Position numbers and translations under genes: made by a program. A DNA stretch of 64,000 bases from an uncultured Cryomorphaceae bacterium (GTDB lineage: Bacteria > Bacteroidota > Bacteroidia > Flavobacteriales > Schleiferiaceae). Where the stretch lies: the NCBI GenBank assembly GCA_937120475.1, contig CAKZJV010000007.1:2682068-2746067 (forward strand), given 5' to 3'. Positions 19,335 to 28,157 of this stretch are shown here, piece by piece (position 1 is the first letter of the stretch; each line of letters starts with the position of its first letter). The notes under the pieces were generated by a model that saw nothing but the letters and a program-made list of their open reading frames with translations, was not told the origin of the DNA and ran no database searches.

Positions 19335-20357
19335 ATGATGCTAAGAGGTGAAGAAGAACATTTGAGCTCCGAAGAGCTGGAGCTGGAAAAAAAGCTCCGG
19401 CCCGTAAGTTTTGATGACTTTGCCGGTCAGGAAAAGGTTTTGGAAAACCTGCAGATTTTTGTGCAGGCCGCTAATCAGCGGAACGAAGCCCTTGACCATG
19501 TTCTATTACACGGCCCTCCCGGCCTCGGTAAAACCACTCTGGCCCATATACTGGCCAATGAGTTGGGTTCCGGTATCAAGATCACTTCCGGGCCCGTAAT
19601 TGACAAGCCAGGAGACCTGGCCGGTTTGCTCACCAATCTCGAAGAGCGGGATGTGTTGTTTATTGATGAGATTCACCGTTTAAGTCCTATAGTAGAAGAG
19701 TACCTGTACTCGGCTATGGAGGACTATCGTATTGATATCATGATCGAAAGCGGACCCAATGCCCGTAGTGTTCAGATCAACCTGAACCCTTTTACCCTTA
19801 TCGGAGCTACTACCCGCTCGGGCTTACTCACCTCTCCCTTGCGAGCACGCTTTGGTATCAATAGCCGCTTACAATATTATTCCACCGAGCTACTCTCCAC
19901 CATCGTGGAGCGTTCAGCGGGGATTCTGGATGTGCCTATCGATGAAGATGCAGCGATTGAAATCGCCCGCAGAAGCCGCGGAACACCCCGCATTGCCAAT
20001 GCCCTGTTGCGCAGGATGCGTGATTTTGCCCAGGTTAAAGGAGAAGGGATCATTACCAAATCCATAGCCCGCTATGGTCTGGAAGCACTGAACGTAGATG
20101 AATACGGCCTGGATGAAATGGATAACCGTATTTTGACCACTATAATCGACAAGTTCAAAGGTGGCCCCGTAGGGGTGAATACCATCGCTACCGCGGTAGG
20201 GGAGCAGGGTGGTACCATAGAGGAGGTTTATGAGCCCTTTCTTATCCAGGAAGGTTTCCTGGTGCGGACGCAAAGAGGAAGGGTGGTAACCGATAAAGCC
20301 TATCAGCATCTGCAACGGGATATTCCGCGCAATCAAGGAGGTCTTTTTGAAACTTAA
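19335..20357 (+). CDS. ruvB: Holliday junction branch-migration helicase RuvB
   Basis: RuvB is the hexameric AAA+ motor of the RuvAB complex. The 340 residues include Walker A GPPGLGKT (60-67), Walker [10 protein letters not shown] (about 112-120), the sensor GATTRSG and the C-terminal winged helix with [10 protein letters not shown]. Two ATGs (19335 and 19338) are possible starts; the promoter position favours the second. ruvA is not adjacent but lies at 27.6 kb. The end overlaps queG by 11 bases. Confidence 0.96.
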   Translation: MMLRGEEEHLSSEELELEKKLRPVSFDDFAGQEKVLENLQIFVQAANQRNEALDHVLLHGPPGLGKTTLAHILANELGSGIKITSGPVIDKPGDLAGLLTNLEERDVLFIDEIHRLSPIVEEYLYSAMEDYRIDIMIESGPNARSVQINLNPFTLIGATTRSGLLTSPLRARFGINSRLQYYSTELLSTIVERSAGILDVPIDEDAAIEIARRSRGTPRIANALLRRMRDFAQVKGEGIITKSIARYGLEALNVDEYGLDEMDNRILTTIIDKFKGGPVGVNTIATAVGEQGGTIEEVYEPFLIQEGFLVRTQRGRVVTDKAYQHLQRDIPRNQGGLFET

Positions 20358-21282
20358 GGAAAAGCACACCCGGCTCATAAAGGAAGAGGCATTGCGCCTC
20401 GGGTTTATGGCTTGCGGTGTGGCCGAAGCCGGATTCCTGGAAAAGGAAGCCCCACGTTTGGAGGAATGGCTGAAGCGCGATTACCACGGTCAAATGAAGT
20501 GGATGGAGAACCACTTTGACAAGCGCCTGGACCCCAGGAAGCTGGTGGAAGGAGCTAAATCCGTGGTTTCCGTACTCCTGAATTATTATCCCGAAAAAAA
20601 ACAACAGGATCCGGAAGCTCCCAAGCTTGCCCGCTATGCCTACGGAGAGGATTATCACTTTGTGATCAAGCGAAAGTTGAAGGCTTTAATGGACTTTATT
20701 CACCAGGAAATCGGGGAGGTGAGTGGACGTGCTTTTGTGGATTCTGCTCCCGTAATGGACCGTGCCTGGGCCGAAAGGGCCGGCTTGGGCTGGACCGGTA
20801 AGCACACCTTATTACTGACCAAAGGCACGGGCTCCTATTATTTTATCGGTGAACTCATACTAGACCTAGAGCTGCAGGCGGACGTACCGGTGGCTGATCA
20901 TTGCGGGGAGTGTACACGTTGCATAGATGCTTGCCCTACCGATGCCATATTACAACCCAATTTGTTGGATAGTTCCAAATGTATTTCGTACCTCACCATT
21001 GAGCTGAAAGAGGAGATACCGAAATCTTTTCAGGGACAGATGGAAAACTGGGCTTTCGGTTGTGACATTTGCCAGGAGGTATGCCCCTGGAACCGTTTTG
21101 CCAAACCCAACACCCATGCTGAGCTACAACCCAAACCGGAAATGCTGGAAATGAATCGAGAGGAGTGGATGGAGATTACGGAAGAGGTATTTCAAAGGTT
21201 ATTCAAAAAATCGGCTGTAAAGCGCACGAAATACAGTGGCTTAAAGCGGAATCTCCAATTTCTGGATCGCAAATCCAATTAA
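20347..21282 (+). CDS. queG: epoxyqueuosine reductase QueG
   Basis: QueG reduces epoxyqueuosine to queuosine in tRNA using cobalamin and two [4Fe-4S] clusters. The cluster cysteines are in [12 protein letters not shown] (186-197), C212, and [10 protein letters not shown] (239-247). The catalytic Asp region is [13 protein letters not shown] (about 131-143). The length (311) is normal. The start is TTG at 20347, inside ruvB, preceded by AAGGAGG (20335-20341) at ideal distance, a strong Shine-Dalgarno that is rare in this window and supports the choice. It ends overlapping the minus-strand gene by four bases. Confidence 0.94.
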   Translation: MKLKEKHTRLIKEEALRLGFMACGVAEAGFLEKEAPRLEEWLKRDYHGQMKWMENHFDKRLDPRKLVEGAKSVVSVLLNYYPEKKQQDPEAPKLARYAYGEDYHFVIKRKLKALMDFIHQEIGEVSGRAFVDSAPVMDRAWAERAGLGWTGKHTLLLTKGTGSYYFIGELILDLELQADVPVADHCGECTRCIDACPTDAILQPNLLDSSKCISYLTIELKEEIPKSFQGQMENWAFGCDICQEVCPWNRFAKPNTHAELQPKPEMLEMNREEWMEITEEVFQRLFKKSAVKRTKYSGLKRNLQFLDRKSN

Positions 21283-21893
21283 CGATCGAAGGTATAAACC
21301 AGAGCGAAGGAGAGTACCATATTGCGCTGACCGTAACCAAATTGTATGTAAGGGCTGGCAGTACGGGGCGCATTTACATCCCGAATGGGAATAATGGAAT
21401 TGTTGGTTCGAAGGTTAATATACATACGCTCGGTAAAATGCCAGTTAATACCAAAAATGCCGGTGAGGTTGAGCGTATAAAAAGGGGGTTCACTGGCGTA
21501 TTCCACCCCAAAGGTTTCTTCCTGGGCCGAAACTAAAATATCAAGGGCCGGTCCTAATTCAAATGAAAATTCTCCCCAACGGTACTGGTAAATCAAGGGG
21601 ATTTCGATGTAGTTGAGCCGGGCGCGGTAAAAGTTGCTGGTATCACTATTGGGTTCGCGGGCACCTTTTTGGATGAAAGCGATTTCCAGTTGGGCCTTTG
21701 ATCTTTTACCCCAACCTACATAAGTAAGAAAACCACCGTGAAAACCATATTGATCGTATCCCGCCAGGTTATCGCCATTGATCTGGCTACCGGCCATACC
21801 GGCATAAATACCACCACCAAAATTCTGAGCTTTAAGTGAAGTTAATACCAAGCAGGTGAGGGCGACCAAAAAAATCTTGATACGGCTGATCAT
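21279..21893 (-). CDS. outer-membrane beta-barrel protein, PorT-like
   Basis: A signal peptide (ending SLKAQ, about residue 23) is followed by repeated amphipathic strands ([49 protein letters not shown]) typical of the small OMP_b-brl/PorT-like barrels of Bacteroidetes. The sequence ends in a strand-like region and Arg. It is the last gene of a tight four-gene minus-strand run (24968 to 21279) and starts directly after the Omp28-type lipoprotein gene. Specific function is unknown. Confidence 0.78.
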   Translation of the reverse strand: MISRIKIFLVALTCLVLTSLKAQNFGGGIYAGMAGSQINGDNLAGYDQYGFHGGFLTYVGWGKRSKAQLEIAFIQKGAREPNSDTSNFYRARLNYIEIPLIYQYRWGEFSFELGPALDILVSAQEETFGVEYASEPPFYTLNLTGIFGINWHFTERMYINLRTNNSIIPIRDVNAPRTASPYIQFGYGQRNMVLSFALVYTFDR

Positions 21894-22724
21894 TTACAGA
21901 TGAGCACTTCCAGCCTGGATTACCTCGTAGGTATCCTCGCTGAGGTTCCGGTCATATACAAAAAAGACTACGCCAAGATGCTCCAAATTCCAATCGGGAT
22001 TAATAGTAATTGAATAGGATTTTGCGTACGCTGCCCCATTATTGATAGCACCGTTTACCAACGCCTCTCCAAAGGGTGAAGCGGTAAGTTTATCGCGCAG
22101 CACGTGCATATGCACATAATCCTTATCGATGGTGGTACCATCCGGTAAGGTTTGGGGAGCTACAATGCTATCCTCATAAAGCATGGCGGAAAAATAATAG
22201 TTTCCAGCAGGAAGGTTAGAAGTAGCTATCACCTCGGTACGCAAACGCATCTCCTTGCTAGCCTCATCATAACTCAAAGTGGGGTTAAGAGCTAGCAGGG
22301 CGGGCTTCGAAAGCTCCCTGGCAATGGCATCATCCCAGCCCGATAAAAGTACCGTTTCGGGGTCGCCACTGCGGTTGAACATCCCGCTGGGCACGCCAAT
22401 GGGTGTAAATTGATCGTATATAGCATTTCCGGTTTCTGTTCTGAAATCTACAGGGTGCTTTTCATTAGGTATGGCAAAACCTCCGGCATGAATAGCTAAA
22501 AGAACCACCTGCCCCGGAAAGGTTTGCTGGAACTCTTTAGCTTTGGCGGCCGCCTTGGGGCAGTTGTTACACGATGTTCCGGTAAACTCTTCCAATAAGA
22601 TCACCTTGCTGGAACTATCGGGCAAAGGCACAAAGCCGTATTCATTTTTGAGCGGTTGCTCAATTTTATCACAGCTTGCCAGTAGCAGGGCAAAAATGGA
22701 TAAAGCCAGTATCTTTTTCATCAT
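21894..22724 (-). CDS. Omp28-type lipoprotein with thioredoxin-like CxxC
   Basis: A lipoprotein signal (LLLASC, Cys 18) is followed by a thioredoxin-like domain: VILLEEFTGTSCNNCP (about 42-57) has the CxxC in the usual place after the first strand, and QVVLLAIHAGGFA fits the next strand. The C-terminal half (beta-rich, about residue 150 onward) resembles the second domain of Omp28-related proteins. It should sit at the outer membrane or on the surface. It lies nine bases after the DUF6029 gene and abuts the PorT-like gene. Confidence 0.82.
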   Translation of the reverse strand: MMKKILALSIFALLLASCDKIEQPLKNEYGFVPLPDSSSKVILLEEFTGTSCNNCPKAAAKAKEFQQTFPGQVVLLAIHAGGFAIPNEKHPVDFRTETGNAIYDQFTPIGVPSGMFNRSGDPETVLLSGWDDAIARELSKPALLALNPTLSYDEASKEMRLRTEVIATSNLPAGNYYFSAMLYEDSIVAPQTLPDGTTIDKDYVHMHVLRDKLTASPFGEALVNGAINNGAAYAKSYSITINPDWNLEHLGVVFFVYDRNLSEDTYEVIQAGSAHL

Positions 22725-22732
22725 CCTTTAAC

Positions 22733-24436
22733 CTAAAAATTTGTAGTTACCCCAAAGGTAAAACCATTCGAAGCCGGTACTATCCGGCAGATTCCTCCAA
22801 CGCAAAAAACGCCTTGTTGTTGCCTTCCGTAACCTATCTGTAAACGAGTGGTTGCGAAAAAATAACCCACATTAGCACTAAGGTAATGAATCTGCAAATC
22901 TTCATCCGGGTTACCGTAATTGTAGGCATCCTGAACGGCAAAAAACCAACTCGGGGCGATGGAATACTCCATTAACAAAAGGGCCCAGTTTCCACGATCT
23001 TGCTGGGTAAACAAACCCTGAATTTCAGTGCGCAGTGAGTGCCGAGGCTTAATTTTGTAAAGCAACTCCAATACACCGGCATTCACATAAAAAATTTCGG
23101 GCGTACTACCGGCCTCCACGTAATCGAAGTCCGATGCACCCTTAATTAGTGTGCTGTTGTTATATATAAAGTTATAATAGGTAGCCGTGGCCTTCCAGTT
23201 TTTGCTAAGCTTCTTCTTGATTTCTACGTGGAAATCCTGGAAGTAAGTAAAAGGCCCTCTTCCAAAATAGGAACTGGAATACCCTTGTGAACCGCGCAAA
23301 ACACTATCTATAATAGTGGTATCAGCGGGTGAGTAACGGGGCCGTAATTTATAATCCTTATCCAGGCTATAGCTATTGGCATAACTTAGGGTAATTAAAG
23401 TACCGTACTTACCCCCGAAAAAAGTTTTTCTTTCAAAATTATACGACACCTCCGCCTGAAAGCCCATTTCACCATTCCCCTGTGTATTAAAGGAATATAA
23501 GGCAGGTAAGGCATAGGTATGTAGAGTGGTAAGTGAAGGAAGGTAATTAATAAAGAGCTGTTGTAAATCTGATTCCCTCTGCGACTTGAAAAAGAAGTTA
23601 TCGTACCGCTTAAAACCCAGTGAAGTACCCAGACCATTACTAGCGTAGGAGGCCGCTACATACAGGGCGTTACCAGGCTTGTAAATGTAACTGTTAAAGG
23701 CATTGGGATCAGCCGATTTATAGGCATACTCTCCATAAATATTAAAGTCACCGGTAATAAGGTTTACCCGGATAGCGCCTGACCCTACGTTTTCAGGAAT
23801 ATTGAGTTCGGGGTCATTGGCCGATTCGAACTTACTCACAAAGCTTCCTCCCAGTATGAAGTTGGTATTTCCTTCCCAACCCAGGGTAGGCTTAAGGCTC
23901 CATTCGGCATCAAAACCACGTACCAGCCCTTCACTTTTTTCAAAGTAATTCCGTTGGCGACCTATGATACCCTTGAAGGTAAGCCCGTTGGAGGGTTGAT
24001 AAATCATGCGAAGCCCATCCAGGTTATTGTCAATCCCCAGCCCGCGTTCCTCGTAGGTACGCAGCACCAGGCCGCTGCCGAATTGCTCGTAATAGTTTCC
24101 TGCGGTAACGTCAAAACCGCTTTGTATAAAGCGGGCATAGCGGTAGGTAATCCCTTCACTATCATAACCTTCCGGAAGTCCAACGCGTTGATTTTGATAG
24201 TTCTCATAACGGACACCGGCAATAAAATTACCACGGGTATAGGTCAGGTTTAAAAAACCCGTACCTAAAATACGCTCATCGGGATTGGCATCTCCTGATG
24301 GGTCGATGAGTGTATCCTGGATGTAATACTGAAAATCAGATTGGAAGTTTCCGCTGATTTGCCCAAAATCGTTGTTGTTTTGAGCCCATAAAAAACTAAA
24401 TACTAGTAGGTTAAAGCCGGTAAAAAATTTTTTCAT
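22733..24436 (-). CDS. DUF6029-type outer-membrane protein
   Basis: 567 residues with a signal peptide (MKKFFTGFNLLVFSFLWAQ) and continuous amphipathic strands, rich in Tyr, Gly and Asn, ending in Phe (FTFGVTTNF), as outer-membrane barrels do. Stretches such as ERGLGIDNNLDGLRMIYQ and GVRYENYQNQRVGLPEGY agree with the Bacteroidetes DUF6029 family. Function is unknown. It lies between the tlpA-like gene (19 bases upstream) and the Omp28-type lipoprotein gene, most likely in one operon. Confidence 0.75.
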   Translation of the reverse strand: MKKFFTGFNLLVFSFLWAQNNNDFGQISGNFQSDFQYYIQDTLIDPSGDANPDERILGTGFLNLTYTRGNFIAGVRYENYQNQRVGLPEGYDSEGITYRYARFIQSGFDVTAGNYYEQFGSGLVLRTYEERGLGIDNNLDGLRMIYQPSNGLTFKGIIGRQRNYFEKSEGLVRGFDAEWSLKPTLGWEGNTNFILGGSFVSKFESANDPELNIPENVGSGAIRVNLITGDFNIYGEYAYKSADPNAFNSYIYKPGNALYVAASYASNGLGTSLGFKRYDNFFFKSQRESDLQQLFINYLPSLTTLHTYALPALYSFNTQGNGEMGFQAEVSYNFERKTFFGGKYGTLITLSYANSYSLDKDYKLRPRYSPADTTIIDSVLRGSQGYSSSYFGRGPFTYFQDFHVEIKKKLSKNWKATATYYNFIYNNSTLIKGASDFDYVEAGSTPEIFYVNAGVLELLYKIKPRHSLRTEIQGLFTQQDRGNWALLLMEYSIAPSWFFAVQDAYNYGNPDEDLQIHYLSANVGYFFATTRLQIGYGRQQQGVFCVGGICRIVPASNGFTFGVTTNF

Positions 24437-24455
24437 CCGTTTGCTTTAGCGGTTG

Positions 24456-24968
24456 CTATTTTCCGATTTTCTTCCCTTCCACCACTTGGTTAATCAATTC
24501 GTAAAGGTGATCTTCATCACCGGGAATATAACCGTTGTGCTGCCAAACGATATGGCCTTGGCCATCCAGCAAGAAAGTGTGGGGTATATTGTTAACATTC
24601 AAAGCCCTGCGAAGCTCCGAGTTTTCATCAAGGTAAACCGGGTATTCCCATCCCTGGCCGGTAATAAAGGGCTTTACTTTAGCCGAGTTACGGGAGTCAT
24701 CGATGGAAATGGCAACCAGCTTAACCCCGGTTTCATCCTGCCAATCGATATACTGGTCGTTAATAGCATTTAATTCGCGGATGCAGGGCTTGCACCAGGT
24801 AGCCCAAAAGCTTATCACCATAGGTTTACCATCATTCGATAATGAAGCAGCATCTATAATGTTGCCATTCAAATCTTTGATTTTGATAGCTGGTAATTTA
24901 TCCTGGGCCAGGGTGGCAAAACTCATCGCTAAAAAAGCCACTAAAAATAAGGGGGCATAAAATTTCAT
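24456..24968 (-). CDS. TlpA/ResA-like thiol-disulfide oxidoreductase
   Basis: A signal peptide (about 21 residues, ending FATLAQ) and one thioredoxin fold with SFWATWCKPCIRELNAI (CxxC at about 61-64) and a cis-Pro loop in NNIPHTFLLDGQG. Such proteins reduce disulfides outside the cytoplasm, for example in cytochrome c maturation. It is the first gene of the four-gene minus-strand run and its neighbours suggest outer-envelope targets. Confidence 0.9.
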   Translation of the reverse strand: MKFYAPLFLVAFLAMSFATLAQDKLPAIKIKDLNGNIIDAASLSNDGKPMVISFWATWCKPCIRELNAINDQYIDWQDETGVKLVAISIDDSRNSAKVKPFITGQGWEYPVYLDENSELRRALNVNNIPHTFLLDGQGHIVWQHNGYIPGDEDHLYELINQVVEGKKIGK

Positions 24969-25030
24969 GGAATACTATTTTAAAGTTATATATAAGCCTG
25001 GAAAGGCGTTTCTGGGCTTTCACGGGGGTC

Positions 25031-25038
25031 CAAATATA
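25031..25038 (-). promoter_or_regulatory. -7 promoter element of the tlpA-DUF6029-omp28-porT run
   Basis: Read on the minus strand: TATATTTG, an exact TAnnTTTG match, 62 bases before the tlpA-like start. A weak hairpin (24994-25019, two wobble pairs) would lie in the leader. Confidence 0.55.
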
Positions 25039-25084
25039 AGACCAAAAATAAGTTAGGAATCTTCCTAAGCTTTCAGGTAATGAA

Positions 25085-25109
25085 AAAAGCCGGGCTTAGC
25101 CCGGCTTTT
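25085..25109 (-). terminator. terminator after the type IX-sorted Omp28 gene
   Basis: AAAAGCCGGGC/GCCCGGCTTTT, an 11-base perfect stem with a three-base loop; on the minus strand it is followed by further T (six in total). It lies 18 bases after the stop codon at 25128 and separates that gene from the tlpA promoter. Confidence 0.85.
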
Positions 25110-25127
25110 GAAAAATCATTGAAATTA

Positions 25128-27221
25128 TTATTTCACAATACTGATACGTTCAGTAACGGTTTTATCTTCAGAAGTAACGTTTAGGATATAAACCCCGTTA
25201 CTAAGATTAGCCGTGTTGATCTCAGCTGCAGCAGCATTGTCGTGCTCGGCAGTATAAACTACCTGACCCACATTGTTTACCAGGCTGATTTGAATTGAAC
25301 CACCACCCATAGCTTCAGCGTTTACAAAGAAACGATCTTTAGCGGGGTTTGGATAAACCTGCACGTCTGCGGCCAGCTCTTCTTCTACACTAACACCACC
25401 GATAAGGCTTACGCTTTTAGCGTTAAGAATTTCGTAGGTACTGTTGTCCACTACCATAACAATAACGTGTACTTTGTTATCATCCTGTACAGCAGAAGGT
25501 AAAGTAGCATTCATCGTATAGTTGACGGTTTGTCCGAAGCTCACATTGGCCGGAACACTGTTGGCAGCACCAAAGAACCCTGGGTAAATACCACGGGCTA
25601 CGTGGTCATATACCATTTGACTGGCTGGCACCGGATTGGGTGAGGTTTGCCAGTTTCTTCCGTAACCATTCAAAGGCAGGTTTTGAGAAGTAGAGCTGTA
25701 ATAGTTCACCTGGGCATAACCCGAAGAGGTACCGGTAACACCATCCTCTGTTAAAACCATTACAAACCTCAAATCAGAATTGGAATACGTAGCAAAAAAT
25801 TCAGCACTGGCATCTACTGAAATCTGGCCGGTTCCTGAATTGTAAGTTATCGTATTGATAGCAACACTGGCAGAGGGAGAAACATCCTGACGCTCATCGT
25901 AGGCATCCTGTAAGTCAGCGGTATTGGGGTCGGGACCAAGAACACGGTCCACGGCAGATCCCGGGTAACCACCAGGAGCTACTACATTGATGTTGGCATC
26001 ATAAGTACTTACTTCCATCGGGTCATTATTATGCACTGCGATTCCGGCTACGGTGTTGGGGTATTGCTTGGTAATGTCATCCATTCCAACCAAACCGCGT
26101 GGGCACCATCCGCACCAGGTACCGGTTTTTTCTTCTATTACCACTACGCGCTGCGGAGGATTTGCAACAGCAGCTACGCTAAAAGTGATGGTGTCATTGC
26201 CGTTAACGCCATCGGCATTACCGTTAATATTGGAACCCCAAACTTCAACCGTGTAGGAACCATCAACCGAAGGAGTCCACTGAGTGGGGTGGGTAACATC
26301 GAAAAAATCTCCTGAAGCGATGTTCAGAGAAGAGATACCCGCAGTTACGGTACTACCACCGTTAACACGGTAGTTCAAGTCCATAGATGATACGTTCATG
26401 GAACCACGGTTCCTTAATTGAATATCAATATCCACACCCGATCCGGTTTGTACCAAAGGAAGCACATCGTAATCTGTGGCCGCAAGGTCATAAGAGGCTT
26501 GTGTTCCGTAGGCAAACTCATACCAGGTATTGTCAGATGGGTCATCACCGTTACCACCGGTAGCCGTTGTATTACTGCTTACTGAGGGAGAGGCAGAAAC
26601 CTGGATAGCGTTACCGGCACTTACCTGAATACCTACGGTAATAGCGCAGTTTCCACCAGATTGGCTGTAGGTTCTCTGATCCACCACATAAATAGAGTTG
26701 GTGCTTTCTTCCAGAACGATGGACCAATAAGTCCAGTTGGTAGTGGCAGTAGAAGCCGAAGCATACATAATCCAGTGCTGACGGTTAGGAGCAGTACCGA
26801 AAGTTTTACGTACCACGGCATCATTACCACCACTAAGGTTGATCCCCCAGGCACAAACTGACATATTGGGGATTAATGGACTGGGAAGAGCCGAGGGATT
26901 ACTGGGAGGTACCAGGCCGGGAGAACTTGAGAAGGTAAGTACACCCGTGTTTGATACCGCATAACTCGTAACGGCCGTACCGTTGAAGTTAAAATTAAAA
27001 GGGATGGTCTGAGAGCTTGACCAGGTATCGGTAGAGGTGGAACCCATAATGGTAGTCCAGCCATAATTGTTTTGCGCCAAAAATGCCTCTGTTTGCTCCG
27101 GGTCATCATTAAGCGTTCCTCCCGGATTGTTACCAGCATCAAAAGCCGGTAGGAGGTAATATTGAGCATTTATTACCCCACACGCCAGAAGCAATGTGAA
27201 TAAAGCATAAAGTTTTTTCAT
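25128..27221 (-). CDS. secreted Omp28/thioredoxin-like protein with type IX (type A) sorting domain
   Basis: 697 residues: signal peptide (ending GVINAQ), an N-terminal beta-rich region, a CARDB-like segment (about 240-350), then a thioredoxin-like domain with VVVIEEKTGTWCGWCPRG (CxxC at about 371-374) followed by Omp28-like sequence, and a C-terminal type A sorting domain beginning VQVYPNPAKDRFFV and ending TERISIVK. The type IX system should carry it across the outer membrane. It has its own terminator and starts a divergent arrangement with ruvA. Confidence 0.9.
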   Translation of the reverse strand: MKKLYALFTLLLACGVINAQYYLLPAFDAGNNPGGTLNDDPEQTEAFLAQNNYGWTTIMGSTSTDTWSSSQTIPFNFNFNGTAVTSYAVSNTGVLTFSSSPGLVPPSNPSALPSPLIPNMSVCAWGINLSGGNDAVVRKTFGTAPNRQHWIMYASASTATTNWTYWSIVLEESTNSIYVVDQRTYSQSGGNCAITVGIQVSAGNAIQVSASPSVSSNTTATGGNGDDPSDNTWYEFAYGTQASYDLAATDYDVLPLVQTGSGVDIDIQLRNRGSMNVSSMDLNYRVNGGSTVTAGISSLNIASGDFFDVTHPTQWTPSVDGSYTVEVWGSNINGNADGVNGNDTITFSVAAVANPPQRVVVIEEKTGTWCGWCPRGLVGMDDITKQYPNTVAGIAVHNNDPMEVSTYDANINVVAPGGYPGSAVDRVLGPDPNTADLQDAYDERQDVSPSASVAINTITYNSGTGQISVDASAEFFATYSNSDLRFVMVLTEDGVTGTSSGYAQVNYYSSTSQNLPLNGYGRNWQTSPNPVPASQMVYDHVARGIYPGFFGAANSVPANVSFGQTVNYTMNATLPSAVQDDNKVHVIVMVVDNSTYEILNAKSVSLIGGVSVEEELAADVQVYPNPAKDRFFVNAEAMGGGSIQISLVNNVGQVVYTAEHDNAAAAEINTANLSNGVYILNVTSEDKTVTERISIVK

Positions 27222-27460
27222 AATACACTAATTTTTAGTTTGACTGACGAAGATAGCGGCTCCATTTTAAAAATGCAAGGTGCTGGCAACAAGAATGTTT
27301 CAGCCGATGTGGAAATGAAGATTAATCCCACAAAAAGTGCTCTTCAGCCGACCTCGGTAATCCGTTGATGAAAATTTATCCGGAGCCATGCTATTCTGGC
27401 CATACTCCCCGGTACGGAAGGAAAGCTAAAATCTTCATCTTCAGATTACATTTATGCCTC

Positions 27461-27468
27461 TATATTTG
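27461..27468 (+). promoter_or_regulatory. possible distal -7 element of ruvA-sprA
   Basis: TATATTTG, exact TAnnTTTG, 105 bases before ruvA. Confidence 0.5.
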
Positions 27469-27505
27469 CCACCCTAATTTTTTTAAAGGGCATATATGAA
27501 ATATC

Positions 27506-27513
27506 TATTTTTG
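27506..27513 (+). promoter_or_regulatory. possible proximal -7 element of ruvA-sprA
   Basis: TATTTTTG, exact TAnnTTTG, 60 bases before ruvA. Which of the two sites is used cannot be decided from sequence. Confidence 0.45.
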
Positions 27514-27572
27514 GCGTTTTCTATCCTGATTAACCAGAAAGATTAAACAATTACGCGCTCCAAGCCATAACC

Positions 27573-28157
27573 ATGATTTATCACTTACAAGGAAAACTGG
27601 TTGAGGTTACACCTGCTTTTGCAGTAGTGGACTGCGGGGGTGTAGGCTATATGGTCAACATTACGCTGCAAACCTACACGCATATATCAGGAGCGTCTGC
27701 CGTTAAATTGTACACCCTGCCTATATATAAGGAAGATTCGCAAACCCTTTTTGGTTTTCATTCTAAAACCGAACGGGAAATGTTCAGCTTGCTGATTTCC
27801 GTTTCAGGAGTAGGGGGCAATACGGCCCGGGTGATATTGAGCAGCCTTTCGGCCGAAGAGTTACAGGATTGTATAGCTTCGGAAAATACGGCTTTGCTAA
27901 AATCCGTTAAAGGTATTGGTGCCAAAACGGCCCAGCGGATAATTGTAGATCTTAAGGATAAAGTTTCGGGTATTGGACTGAATGAAGCAAGCGGTAGCAC
28001 CACCGGAGATTCCAACCTGGTTCAGGAGGCCACCTCCGCTCTTGAAGTTTTAGGGTACCAGAGTCGTCAAACGCACAAGATTCTTTACCAGATTAAAAAA
28101 GAGAATCCTTCCATTGGCCTGGAGGAACTCATAAAAACAGCGCTGAAAAGATTATAA
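27573..28157 (+). CDS. ruvA: Holliday junction DNA-binding subunit RuvA
   Basis: RuvA binds the four-way junction and loads RuvB. The 194 residues show domain I (MIYHLQGKLVEVTPAFAVVDCGGVGYMV), the helix-hairpin-helix region (LISVSGVGGNTARVILS and LLKSVKGIGAKTAQRIIVDL, about 70-130) and the C-terminal domain III that contacts RuvB (EATSALEVLGYQSRQ). The stop overlaps the start of sprA by one base (TAATG), so the pair is likely co-translated. ruvB lies 8 kb upstream. Confidence 0.96.
   Translation: MIYHLQGKLVEVTPAFAVVDCGGVGYMVNITLQTYTHISGASAVKLYTLPIYKEDSQTLFGFHSKTEREMFSLLISVSGVGGNTARVILSSLSAEELQDCIASENTALLKSVKGIGAKTAQRIIVDLKDKVSGIGLNEASGSTTGDSNLVQEATSALEVLGYQSRQTHKILYQIKKENPSIGLEELIKTALKRL

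Larger units (their letters stand above)
27222..27572. other. intergenic region with ruvA promoters
   Basis: 351 bases without a credible gene. It holds two plus-strand -7 matches (27461 and 27506) before ruvA and, on the minus strand, a near match TATCTTCG (27255-27248) 27 bases before the type IX-sorted gene. A 16-codon frame at 27496-27546 is not convincing. Nothing else was seen. Confidence 0.6.

Noticed and set aside
24994-25019. Hairpin in the leader of the tlpA-like gene
   Set aside because: The stem needs two wobble pairs and has no conserved-element features; kept only as a note with the promoter.
27496-27546. A 16-codon hydrophobic open frame (MKYLFLAFSI) before ruvA
   Set aside because: Too short to support, overlaps a -7 promoter element, and such a frame is expected by chance in AT-rich sequence.
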